From: Methylococcaceae bacterium UBA975
GTDB lineage: Bacteria; Pseudomonadota; Gammaproteobacteria; Methylococcales; Cycloclasticaceae
Direction of reading: 5' to 3'
Length of the DNA stretch: 64,000 bases
Assembly (NCBI GenBank): GCA_002292375.1
Contig: DBBV01000007.1
Coordinates: forward strand, 62,001-126,000
Made by a program: the position numbers and the translations under genes. Positions 55,422 through 63,625 of the stretch are shown here, piece by piece. The notes under the pieces were generated by a model. The model was given only the letters and a program-made list of their open reading frames with translations. It ran no database searches and was not told the DNA's origin. Every line of letters begins with the position of its first letter. The stretch's first letter is position 1.

Positions 55422-56114
55422 ATGGCATTATCCCAAGCAAAAAGCTGGAAACCGTATTTAAACGACGAACTCAATCAGCCCTATATGCTCGCTTTAAAAG
55501 AGTTTTTACGCCTCGAAAAAGCAGCACATAAGACCATCTACCCACATTCTTCGCACTGGTTTCACGCACTTGAAATAACCCCTTTAGACAAAGTTAAGGT
55601 CGTTATTTTAGGTCAAGACCCTTACCATCAGCCGCATCAGGCGCATGGTTTATGTTTTTCTGTACAACCCGATGTGAAAATTCCGCCCTCGCTGGCGAAT
55701 ATTTATAAAGAATTGACCAACGACTTGGCCATTCAACCCGCCCTACATGGCTGCTTAGAAAGCTGGGCAAAACAAGGGGTTTTACTACTTAATAGCGTAC
55801 TCACCGTTGAGCATGCTCAGGCCAACTCGCATCAGGGTAAAGGCTGGGAAACATTTAGCGATAAAATTATCCAAACCGTGGCAGAACAAAACGAACACGT
55901 GGTGTTTTTACTGTGGGGTAATTATGCGCAGAAAAAAGGCGCCTTTATTGATCCACAACGGCACTGCATTTTAAAAGCCCCACACCCCTCACCCTTATCT
56001 GCACATCGCGGATTTTTAGGCTGCAAGCACTTCAGCAAAACCAATCAGTACCTAGAACAACACGGTAAAACGCCAATCCATTGGGCGCTACCTAAAGTTG
56101 CAAGCCCGGTATGA
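55422..56114 (+). CDS. ung: Uracil-DNA glycosylase
   Basis: Ung removes uracil from DNA. The 230-residue family 1 enzyme has the water-activating loop GQDPYHQPHQAHGLCFSV near 64-81, LLLNSVLTVE, and the DNA-intercalation loop HPSPLSAHRGFLGC. I use the ATG at 55422, which lies 4 bp past the previous stop with AAGGTG just upstream. The frame extends back to 55362 but into the neighbouring gene. Confidence 0.96.
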   Translation: MALSQAKSWKPYLNDELNQPYMLALKEFLRLEKAAHKTIYPHSSHWFHALEITPLDKVKVVILGQDPYHQPHQAHGLCFSVQPDVKIPPSLANIYKELTNDLAIQPALHGCLESWAKQGVLLLNSVLTVEHAQANSHQGKGWETFSDKIIQTVAEQNEHVVFLLWGNYAQKKGAFIDPQRHCILKAPHPSPLSAHRGFLGCKHFSKTNQYLEQHGKTPIHWALPKVASPV

Positions 56115-56305
56115 TTACACAATTCCTCGTCAGTTAACCCATCCAGTCCCATGTTTTTTTTCAAAAAAGCACCTTACAAGTGAGAAAAACATTGTCGGCC
56201 CTAGTTACTGTTAGAAATATTCATTTAACTATTTTGAAGAAGTCTGCTATCGTTTAGTTATAAGAAGAACTAGCAAAATACCCCATAATCAATAAGGCTT
56301 TAACC

Positions 56306-56692
56306 ATGACTGACGCTAAAGACATAACCATTATGTTAGTGGATGACGACGATATGATCCGCGCCTATTTACGTCTGATGCTGCGTGATTTAGGGGTTGA
56401 AAACATATTAGAAGCCGGCACCAGCGAAAAAGCACTGCGTGAAATGAAACTGAAAAAAATCGACCTCATGTTTCTTGATATCAATCTACCTGACGCGGAT
56501 GGCATAGAATTCACAAAAATCATCAAGGCCAATCAACCGGATTGTGACATCATCATGATAAGCGCAGAAGTCACTGTAGCGCGAGTCAATCAAATCACCC
56601 AATCTGCAGCAAACGACTTTATCGCAAAACCGTTTAATGCCAATGTCATTGAAAAAAAATTGAGCAAAATTCTAGCCAATCTAAGCACTTAA
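56306..56692 (+). CDS. Orphan CheY-like receiver protein 1
   Basis: A 128-residue protein made of one receiver domain and nothing else. The acidic pocket (DDDD near 13-16), the phospho-acceptor D58 in MFLDIN, S86 and the switch lysine K108 in AKPF are all present, so it should be phosphorylated by a histidine kinase. There is no output domain and no kinase gene nearby. A paralogue follows at 56983. It may signal by protein binding, like CheY. Confidence 0.9.
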   Translation: MTDAKDITIMLVDDDDMIRAYLRLMLRDLGVENILEAGTSEKALREMKLKKIDLMFLDINLPDADGIEFTKIIKANQPDCDIIMISAEVTVARVNQITQSAANDFIAKPFNANVIEKKLSKILANLST

Positions 56693-56982
56693 TTTTTCAC
56701 GCGCATGAGACGCCGTTTGGGCATTATTGACTAAGCCGCAATCCACTGAGGTAGCTGGCTATACACCCCACTTTCAGTCAAACAGACAAACCAGCTTAGC
56801 ATCCATTACAACACCTGATGAGAATTCTGTAGCCCATTGAATTATCTAATTTTTTTAGCCCTAATGTAGACTTATCTAATGTAACTGCTATATTTAAGTT
56901 AGCAGCCGATCAGGATGAAACACATCGGGGGCTAAGGTTTAAGGATGTTGAGAAGTATTTTAACCATGAAGGTGGAGTGCTT

Positions 56983-57375
56983 ATGAACAAGGTACAGGAT
57001 GTAAACATTATTTTAATTGATGCCGATGATAGGGTGCGCGGCTATTTACGTTCTATGTTGCATAGATTGGGCTTTGCCAACATACAAGAAGCTGGTTCTG
57101 GTGAAAAGGCTCTCCAAGCAATTTCCGTCGATCCAATTAACCTTGTATTTCTTGACATGAACGTACCAGATATCAATGGGCTTGAACTAATACAACGCAT
57201 CAAAGAAAGCCAACCTAAATGCCAAATCATAGTAACAAGCAACGGTATCACCGAAAACTTGGTGCATCAGATCACTGCTTCTCATATCAAAAGGATTGTT
57301 CTAAAACCCTTTAGCAATCACACGATTGAGACCAAAGTACGTGAGGTATTACCCTTTATCTATAAAACCAGCTGA
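56983..57375 (+). CDS. Orphan CheY-like receiver protein 2
   Basis: A 130-residue single receiver domain, clearly related to the one at 56306 and with matching residue numbers: DADD near 13-16, D58 in VFLDMN, T85/S86 and K108 in LKPF. The ATG at 56983 follows GGTGGAG with good spacing; an in-frame GTG two codons earlier is less likely. The spacer to the first copy is 290 bp and AT-rich, so each copy may have its own promoter. Tandem duplication is the simplest origin. Confidence 0.9.
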   Translation: MNKVQDVNIILIDADDRVRGYLRSMLHRLGFANIQEAGSGEKALQAISVDPINLVFLDMNVPDINGLELIQRIKESQPKCQIIVTSNGITENLVHQITASHIKRIVLKPFSNHTIETKVREVLPFIYKTS

Positions 57376-57459
57376 TCTACAAATCCAGTCCTAAGCACAT
57401 AAGCAATCCAAGGATTTAGCCGAAAAGTTAAAGCTCCTCTTTTTCAATAATCTAACCGC

Positions 57460-58083
57460 CTAGTCTAGAGCAACCCCTGTGCCGCCTAAACCACAATAAC
57501 CGCCCGGGTTTTTAGCCAGGTATTGTTGATGGTAGTGTTCCGCATAATAAAACGTCGGCAGAGGGACTACTTCTGTCGTAATCTCACCCAAGCCTGATAG
57601 ACTCAATTGTAGTTGGTAGGCCGCCCGTGTTTTCTCCGCCAGTTTGGCCTGGTTTTCAGAAACATAGTAAATACCCGAGCGATACTGCGTTCCTACATCA
57701 TTCCCTTGGCGCATGCCCTGGGTTGGATTGTGCGACTCCCAAAATACTTTTAATAACTGCTGATAGCTGATGACATCCGGCTTGTATACGACTAACACCA
57801 CTTCATTATGCCCGGTCATACCGCTACACACTTCTTCGTAACTTGGATTAGGTGTATAGCCGGCAGCATAGCCAACGGCCGTAGAATAGACTCCATCAAG
57901 CTGCCAAAATTTACGTTCAGCACCCCAAAAACATCCTAAGCCAAATACCGCTGTTTGCAAACCATCAGGAAATGGCCCTTGCAAGTTATGTTGACGGTGC
58001 ACAAAATGCATTTTAGGCACTCGCATTGCTTCATCACGCCCTTTTAGCGCCTGTTCTTGTTTGGGTAATTCGGTTTTATTCAT
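57460..58083 (-). CDS. msrA: Peptide methionine sulfoxide reductase MsrA
   Basis: MsrA reduces methionine-S-sulfoxide in proteins. From the ATG at 58083 it has 207 residues and aligns with the E. coli-type enzyme from ALKGRDEAM on, with the catalytic GCFWGAER, YTPNPSYEEVCSG and a resolving cysteine near the C-terminus (GGYCGLGGT). The frame is open upstream to a GTG at 58152. That longer form would add a hydrophobic segment (VIILLLCLLLF) and a membrane anchor. Ribosome sites are weak for both. Confidence 0.94.
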   Translation of the reverse strand: MNKTELPKQEQALKGRDEAMRVPKMHFVHRQHNLQGPFPDGLQTAVFGLGCFWGAERKFWQLDGVYSTAVGYAAGYTPNPSYEEVCSGMTGHNEVVLVVYKPDVISYQQLLKVFWESHNPTQGMRQGNDVGTQYRSGIYYVSENQAKLAEKTRAAYQLQLSLSGLGEITTEVVPLPTFYYAEHYHQQYLAKNPGGYCGLGGTGVALD

Positions 58084-58282
58084 GGTTTCAAGTATCGCTT
58101 TAAAAAGTAGCAAACACAATAACAGGATAATCACCCCCGTTGTTATTAACACGGGATCGGGTAAGATAATTCATGCATAATTGAGTTTACGTACAGAGTA
58201 TAAGCCCTACAAACTGTAATCTAGGTGCCTGTTCTGAGTTTAAAACATTGTTTTTGAGAGACCACTAAGAAGGAATGTTGTC

Positions 58283-60358
58283 ATGAAGCGATTAAATTTT
58301 GTATTGACTCTACTGCTTTTTGTTTCCTCAGCGGCCATCACCGCCGAGACAGCAGCGCCAAATTTTCAGCAACTTAAAGCCGACTGGTGGACGCATTACG
58401 CACCCGAAAAAAAGCTGGCTAATGAACTTTTGCAGCAACGTCTAAAGGATCTAGATAGTTCACTAACCCAGCTTAGCCAAACGTTTAACGAAACCAATCG
58501 CCCCCTTTTATTACCGTTGGTTATCCAATTACGTGAGTTGATAGATGTTTATGATCAACACCCAACACCAACCTCAACTGACGTCATTCCTTCGCTCCCC
58601 GAAAAGAAAAGTTACCCGCTCTCAGAGGCTTTTTCACTACAACTAGATTACCTTGCGTTAAACGCTGAAATAGACCATCAGCGGTCTGATATTTTATGGC
58701 GCCAAGAATTGATTGAGACCGAACGAAAACAACAGTCACAACGTAAAATAAGTTACCAAGAAGACAGTAATAACCCCACAGAAAAATTAGCCCTGGCGTT
58801 AACAATAATGGCCTCTAGGTTTCAACTGGAGCTAGACCTTGTCAACCTCACGCACCTGCAAGCAAGACTGAACCAACTGATTAACAAAAAGTCAGTCTTA
58901 CAAAAAACACTCAAAAACATGGCGCCTTTGCTAACGTTTGAGGCAGGTGATTTTGACCGCTGGAAAGAACAGTACCAACAATCGCTTGAAAATATCATTC
59001 AAATTAGAAAACAAGCGGTTCGTTACATCACCACAGCGCCCGGTGATGATCATAACGCTTCATTGCATAAAACAGATCGCGAACTACGCATTAGTACCGA
59101 AGAGCTACGTGCCGCTCGTGCCGATATTATCGTGGGCATGATCGAATTAACACGGCATAAGAACACTAGCGATTTAGATAGCCTTAAACAGACATTAGCT
59201 GATGCTGAGGCCTTATTAAAAAGCCAGACACCCAAACAGGCTTATATTGTTAATTCACTTTCGGCGCTTTATGGCTGGGAAGAAACCAACAAAAAATCTG
59301 CCAGTGAAAAGCGACCACCCGTTGAACTGCTAGCTTCAATAAAACAACAAATCAACACCGTAAAAACCGAGTTAGACCTTTTAAAGTTTTCAATCAGTTT
59401 AAGCAAAAAAAGGATGTTAATAGGTGCTTATGGCATTGAAGATAGCTGGGTAAAATTCACGGGGTTTATCAGTAATGCCTATGAAAATATACACACTGTG
59501 TTAGGCACCTCTTTATTTGAAATGAACGAAACACCGGTCACACTCATGGGCTTACTTCGTTTATTTATCATTATTATTATTGCCTGGGTGCTTTCCAAAA
59601 CTGCTCGCAGTGGCATCAATCACTTTTCCAGCCAGCGGGCTAGCGTTAGCCCCAGTTCCATTTATGCCCTAAGTCGCGTTTTACACTACCTTATCTTATC
59701 GATTGGCGTGGTGATTGGCTTATCGTCTATCGGCGTCGACTTTACTAAATTTGCCCTCATGGCCAGCGCACTGAGCATTGGTATTGGCTTTGGTTTGCAA
59801 ACCTTGGTTAGCAATTTTGTCGCGGGCTTGATTATTTTATTTGAAAAGAGCTTAAAGGTTGGTGACTTCGTTGAGCTTGAATCCGGCATTACCGGTGACG
59901 TCATGGAGATTAATATGCGTAGCACGCTAATTACCACCAACGACAATATCGACATCTTGGTGCCAAACTCCGAGTTTATCAACAAGAACGTAACTAACTG
60001 GACCATGCGCGAGGTCTACCGTCGTGTACGCGTCCCGTTTGGCGTTGCCTATGGCAGTAACAAGGAGTTGGTCAAAAAAGCCGCCCTAGAAGCGGCAGAC
60101 AACGTTCATTGGACACTAAAAACGGATCCCAATCGAAAACCTCAAGTTTGGCTTGTGCGATTTGGTGATAGTAGCCTTGATTTTGAACTCGTCATTTGGT
60201 TGATCCCAGAAGCGGTAAAAAGGCCTTCCGGTGTTCAAGCCAGTTATTTATGGGAAATATCTAATAAATTAGCCGAACACCATATCGAAATCCCATTCCC
60301 TCAGCGGGATCTACACTTACGCAGCGGTTTTGAGAGCCTTATTAAAGAGCCACTGTAA
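58283..60358 (+). CDS. MscS-family mechanosensitive channel with large periplasmic domain
   Basis: A 691-residue member of the MscS family, built like MscK or the large YbdG/YnaI-type relatives. It has a signal peptide (about 1-21), a long helical, coiled-coil-rich periplasmic region (about 25-400), several membrane segments (about 420-530), the pore-lining and beta-domain sequence SIGIGFGLQTLVSNFVAGLIIL, and the C-terminal MscS_C domain (IPFPQRDLHLRS). It should open under membrane tension and release solutes. The coiled-coil region probably modulates gating, which is inference. Single gene. Confidence 0.9.
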   Translation: MKRLNFVLTLLLFVSSAAITAETAAPNFQQLKADWWTHYAPEKKLANELLQQRLKDLDSSLTQLSQTFNETNRPLLLPLVIQLRELIDVYDQHPTPTSTDVIPSLPEKKSYPLSEAFSLQLDYLALNAEIDHQRSDILWRQELIETERKQQSQRKISYQEDSNNPTEKLALALTIMASRFQLELDLVNLTHLQARLNQLINKKSVLQKTLKNMAPLLTFEAGDFDRWKEQYQQSLENIIQIRKQAVRYITTAPGDDHNASLHKTDRELRISTEELRAARADIIVGMIELTRHKNTSDLDSLKQTLADAEALLKSQTPKQAYIVNSLSALYGWEETNKKSASEKRPPVELLASIKQQINTVKTELDLLKFSISLSKKRMLIGAYGIEDSWVKFTGFISNAYENIHTVLGTSLFEMNETPVTLMGLLRLFIIIIIAWVLSKTARSGINHFSSQRASVSPSSIYALSRVLHYLILSIGVVIGLSSIGVDFTKFALMASALSIGIGFGLQTLVSNFVAGLIILFEKSLKVGDFVELESGITGDVMEINMRSTLITTNDNIDILVPNSEFINKNVTNWTMREVYRRVRVPFGVAYGSNKELVKKAALEAADNVHWTLKTDPNRKPQVWLVRFGDSSLDFELVIWLIPEAVKRPSGVQASYLWEISNKLAEHHIEIPFPQRDLHLRSGFESLIKEPL

Positions 60359-60516
60359 TCAAAAATTGGCCTTATTGATAATCGCTCAGCGCGAGTTAAA
60401 GCAGGTTAAAACCTGAAGACGCCTTTTACAAAAAAGGCTAAGTAGATAGCTAACATCAAGCCGCCCATAGACTACAATAGCTTCTCTTTTATTTTTGCTT
60501 AAACCTAAGGCTCGAT

Positions 60517-61392
60517 ATGACAATCACTGAAGATAGCGATCAACTGCAACGCTTTTTATTTGAAGACAGCGGCATACGCGGAGAAATTGTTAAGCTAAAC
60601 AGCAGCTGGCGGGCCGCATTAGAAAACCACCATTACCCCAGCGTGGTTGCCGAACAACTCGGCCAGGCTCTCGCCGCTACGTTATTATTATCTGCCACCT
60701 TAAAATTTGAAGGCGCTTTGATTTTACAAATACAAGGCGATGGACCTATTAGCCTGTTAGCAGCACAGGCGACAGAGCAACAAACGGTTAAGGGCTTAGC
60801 ACATTGGACAGGTGATATCCCTGCGGGCGATCTGGCCGCTCTTTATGGCAATGGGCGTTTAGTTATCACCATTAAACCTACAAAAACTAAAGCTTATCAA
60901 GGGATCGTTAGTCTGCAAGGGGCATCGTTGGCAACCGCGCTTGAGTCGTATTTTATCCAATCCGAACAACTTAAAACCCAGTTTTGGTTTGCCGTTAACG
61001 GCGATCAAGCCGTCGGTTTATTATTACAAGAACTGCCTACAGAGGGTGATAAACAAGACGATTGGGAACGCTTAGAAATACTAAGCAACACCATCAGCGA
61101 CAACGAATTGCTGACACTCCCCTCCAGTCAGATTATTCACCGCCTATTCCATCAAGAAACAGTTCGACTCTATCCACCCCAAGCGGTGTCATTTAACTGC
61201 GATTGCTCACAACAAAAAGTGGAAGCCAGTTTAATCAGTTTAGGGCACGACGAGTTGAACTCGATACTACAAGAAAAAGGCATGGTCGATATACATTGCG
61301 ATTATTGCAATCGACACTTTCAGTTTGACCCCATCGCTATTGAGCAGTTATTTAACCCTGGGCACAGTGGCGGTTCAACGAGTCGCCATTAA
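60517..61392 (+). CDS. hslO: HslO (Hsp33), redox-regulated chaperone
   Basis: Hsp33 is a holdase that is switched on by oxidation and heat. The 291-residue protein has the family N-terminus (RFLFEDSGIRGEIV) and the redox zinc switch at the C-terminus: CDCSQQK and CDYCNRHF, all four cysteines present. Length matches the family. Confidence 0.96.
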   Translation: MTITEDSDQLQRFLFEDSGIRGEIVKLNSSWRAALENHHYPSVVAEQLGQALAATLLLSATLKFEGALILQIQGDGPISLLAAQATEQQTVKGLAHWTGDIPAGDLAALYGNGRLVITIKPTKTKAYQGIVSLQGASLATALESYFIQSEQLKTQFWFAVNGDQAVGLLLQELPTEGDKQDDWERLEILSNTISDNELLTLPSSQIIHRLFHQETVRLYPPQAVSFNCDCSQQKVEASLISLGHDELNSILQEKGMVDIHCDYCNRHFQFDPIAIEQLFNPGHSGGSTSRH

Positions 61393-61538
61393 ACCCAATT
61401 AATTAAACGGCCCGTTATTGGCCGATGTCGGTCAATGTTTGCGTTAGTTTGCTTTGTTTTTTATTACGACTGAACATGGCGCAGGGCTTTTTGAGGCCGG
61501 TAAAAATAACCCCGTCTCATCTGACTTTATTTTAGTCG

Positions 61539-61973
61539 TTAAATATGGCCTTTTAACCACGCCTCAAACTGCGGCAAGCTCATGGCCCCTGCTTGTCTGG
61601 CGACCTCTTTACCGTTTTTCATAATTAATAAGGTTGGGATGCTTTTAATTTGAAATCGTGCGGCTAGGCGCTGCTCATTTTCGGTATCTAATTTAGCAAA
61701 GCGAGCGTTTGGCTCAAGTTTTTTTGTCGCTTGGTCAAATACCGGTGCAAAGGATTTACACGGGCCACACCAGGCTGCCCAACAATCAACAACAACTGGA
61801 ATATCGCTTTGTTCAAAGTGGCGTTGCGCTGTAGCCGCTTTGAGTGAAACAGGTTTACCCGCAAATAGTTTCTTTTTACATTTTCCACAGTTCCCACCGG
61901 CATTTAATTTATTTGCCGGCAATTTATTAACCGCATCGCAATGGGGACATACAATTTTTAATGAGTCGGACAT
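61539..61973 (-). CDS. trxC: Thioredoxin 2
   Basis: TrxC is a cytoplasmic thioredoxin induced by oxidative stress in E. coli. The 144-residue protein has the N-terminal zinc domain with CPHC and CGKC (about 9-33) and a thioredoxin domain with WCGPC near 69-73. Together with HslO and MsrA nearby it suggests a small redox-repair neighbourhood, though each is transcribed separately. It lies 54 bp after the GIY-YIG gene on the same strand. Confidence 0.95.
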   Translation of the reverse strand: MSDSLKIVCPHCDAVNKLPANKLNAGGNCGKCKKKLFAGKPVSLKAATAQRHFEQSDIPVVVDCWAAWCGPCKSFAPVFDQATKKLEPNARFAKLDTENEQRLAARFQIKSIPTLLIMKNGKEVARQAGAMSLPQFEAWLKGHI

Positions 61974-62027
61974 GGTCTAAGTATAAAAATGGTTGGGGCT
62001 ATTAATATGGCGTCAATCATAAAAAAA

Positions 62028-62270
62028 TCAACGTTTAATCAGGTGTAATTTTTGTTGTCGCGTCATTTTTTTTATCTTCGCCTCTCGAATACTGGCCGTG
62101 CTTCTATCACTCAGCTGTTCGGTATAAACGAATTGCACCGCGGTTCGTGCGTTAAAATATTTTGCACCAGTACCGTTTAGATGCTGCGCAAAACGCCTGT
62201 CTAAATCGGTGGTAATCCCTGTATACAAGCTGTCATCATCAGCTTGAATGATATACACAAACCAACTCAT
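62028..62270 (-). CDS. GIY-YIG nuclease-superfamily protein (UPF0213/YhbQ type)
   Basis: An 80-residue stand-alone GIY-YIG domain (YIIQADDDSLYTGITTDLDRRFAQH), with the glycine-tyrosine motif, the downstream basic residues and YTEQLSDRSTASIREAKIKKM holding the catalytic glutamate. It is like E. coli YhbQ, whose role is unclear; UvrC carries the same domain. I use the ATG at 62270, which overlaps the sprT stop as ATGA, so the two are translated together. Confidence 0.88.
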   Translation of the reverse strand: MSWFVYIIQADDDSLYTGITTDLDRRFAQHLNGTGAKYFNARTAVQFVYTEQLSDRSTASIREAKIKKMTRQQKLHLIKR

Positions 62271-62776
62271 AGGGCGCTTAATGAGTCGCCACAGCGGCGA
62301 CAAAAATACCGCACCTGTTGTTTAACCAGCTTATTGTGTCGTCGAATACCCAAATGATGTTGTTGGCAGCCGCACTGATACGCCACGGTTGTATAACGCC
62401 GCTTTGGCACACCGGTTAAATCGTAGTTGGCTGTTCGTTCAGGCTTTGCGCCGAGCTGCTCCATCAGCTGTCGCCATTGGGTACCGTGTGGCCGAATGTT
62501 TTTTCTGCCGTACTGCATATCAACAATATAATGCGCCACTTCATGCGGTACGGTATCACGTAAATTTTGCTCAAAATACTTAGCAAAAATTTGCGCGTTA
62601 TAACGAATCACGCGTTTATTTTTGCTAACCTTGTACATACCAATGGTATGACCGCGCAAATCAAATTCGACGGGTATCATTTTGAACGGCTTATCCAAAA
62701 TAACACTGGCCTTCTGAATCTGTTTTTCAGTTTCGCTAATAACTAAGCGTTGCTGGCTTTCGTTTAAAGCCAACAT
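62267..62776 (-). CDS. SprT family zinc metalloprotease-like protein
   Basis: A 169-residue SprT-like protein. It has the metzincin-type HEVAH motif near 78-82 with a third histidine in RPHGTQW and a C-terminal zinc ribbon (YQCGCQQH and YFCRRCG). The eukaryotic relative Spartan cuts proteins crosslinked to DNA; bacterial SprT function is little studied. It sits 2 bp after the mipZ-like gene and overlaps the GIY-YIG gene by 4 bp, so it is the middle of a tight three-gene run. Confidence 0.88.
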   Translation of the reverse strand: MLALNESQQRLVISETEKQIQKASVILDKPFKMIPVEFDLRGHTIGMYKVSKNKRVIRYNAQIFAKYFEQNLRDTVPHEVAHYIVDMQYGRKNIRPHGTQWRQLMEQLGAKPERTANYDLTGVPKRRYTTVAYQCGCQQHHLGIRRHNKLVKQQVRYFCRRCGDSLSAL

Positions 62777-62778
62777 GT

Positions 62779-63570
62779 TTAGCTCAGATTAAGTTTTTCT
62801 AATAATGAACGAACTTCTTGCCGAGCTGCAACGTGAGATAAATTTGTAACGTTTACCATATCCAGCACCGTTAAACCGCGCGGAAACAGCTCTTTATAAA
62901 TCACCCGTTCGTATAGGCCCGGCACATAGCGAAACATAATTCTTTTTTGTAAGGATTCTAGTACTTTATGCACCCGTTTATTATTTCTTGAGTCCAAGGA
63001 TGCTAAGCGTGAACGGATAACCACCCAATCCATCGGCGGCTTACCGCTTGCAGAGCGAAACTTACGGCTATCCCACACCATTTCACTATAGAAACTAAGT
63101 TTCTTAACCTCGTAACTTTCCGCAGATACCTCACCTAATAAATCCAAATCAACAAAGCTGTCGTTTATTGGCGTGACCAAGGTATCGGCTAAGGCATGCG
63201 CTAAACGTGACAGGTAAGTGTCGTTACCAGGGCAATCAATAATAATAAACTCGACTGACTCTTTAAACTCATTCAATGCTGTTTGCAGATTCTTTTGATC
63301 CTCTGTTTCACGGTCTTTAATCAAACTGGCGTCTGAATGCGTCACTACAGCAAACGCTGGCATGTGAACGGTATCACCGCCATTAGCCATAAATGTTTGT
63401 CTGTTTTGCAGGTACCTCGCTACGCTTTTTTGGCGTGAGTCTAAATCAATAACAGCGACTCGATGCCCTTCATTGAGTAAGCCAACCACAATATGCATCG
63501 CCAAGGTGGATTTTCCGGTACCGCCCTTTTCGTTACCGAAAACAATAATACGCGCGTCTTTTTTTTCCAT
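62779..63570 (-). CDS. MipZ-like ParA-family ATPase
   Basis: A 263-residue ATPase of the MinD/ParA superfamily. The deviant Walker A GNEKGGTGKST is at 12-22 (signature lysine K15, catalytic K20), the second motif IDLDSRQ at 41-47 and the Walker B IIIDCPG near 110-115. Later blocks NDSFVDLDLLG, MDWVVIRSRLA, GLYERVIYKELFP and ARQEVRSLLEKLNLS closely track Caulobacter MipZ, which inhibits FtsZ away from midcell and binds ParB. Sequence is closer to MipZ than to ParA or MinD. It has no membrane-targeting amphipathic helix at its end, unlike MinD. The biological role here is unknown. Confidence 0.87.
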   Translation of the reverse strand: MEKKDARIIVFGNEKGGTGKSTLAMHIVVGLLNEGHRVAVIDLDSRQKSVARYLQNRQTFMANGGDTVHMPAFAVVTHSDASLIKDRETEDQKNLQTALNEFKESVEFIIIDCPGNDTYLSRLAHALADTLVTPINDSFVDLDLLGEVSAESYEVKKLSFYSEMVWDSRKFRSASGKPPMDWVVIRSRLASLDSRNNKRVHKVLESLQKRIMFRYVPGLYERVIYKELFPRGLTVLDMVNVTNLSHVAARQEVRSLLEKLNLS

Positions 63571-63625
63571 TAATTCGTCACTTGATCGCCAAAATTAGCG
63601 AGATTCTTGGTATTTTTTGAACGAC

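Noticed and set aside
56693..56982. A short reading frame just before the second receiver gene (around 56930-56970)
   Set aside because: Only about 15 codons, no start or ribosome site; probably leader or chance.
60420..60442. Hairpin GCCTTTT/AAAAGGC after the MscS gene as a terminator
   Set aside because: The stem is AT-rich and no T run follows on either strand.
61412..61433. Hairpin CGGCC/GGCCG between hslO and trxC as a terminator
   Set aside because: Only 5 bp of stem and no T tract, so weak.
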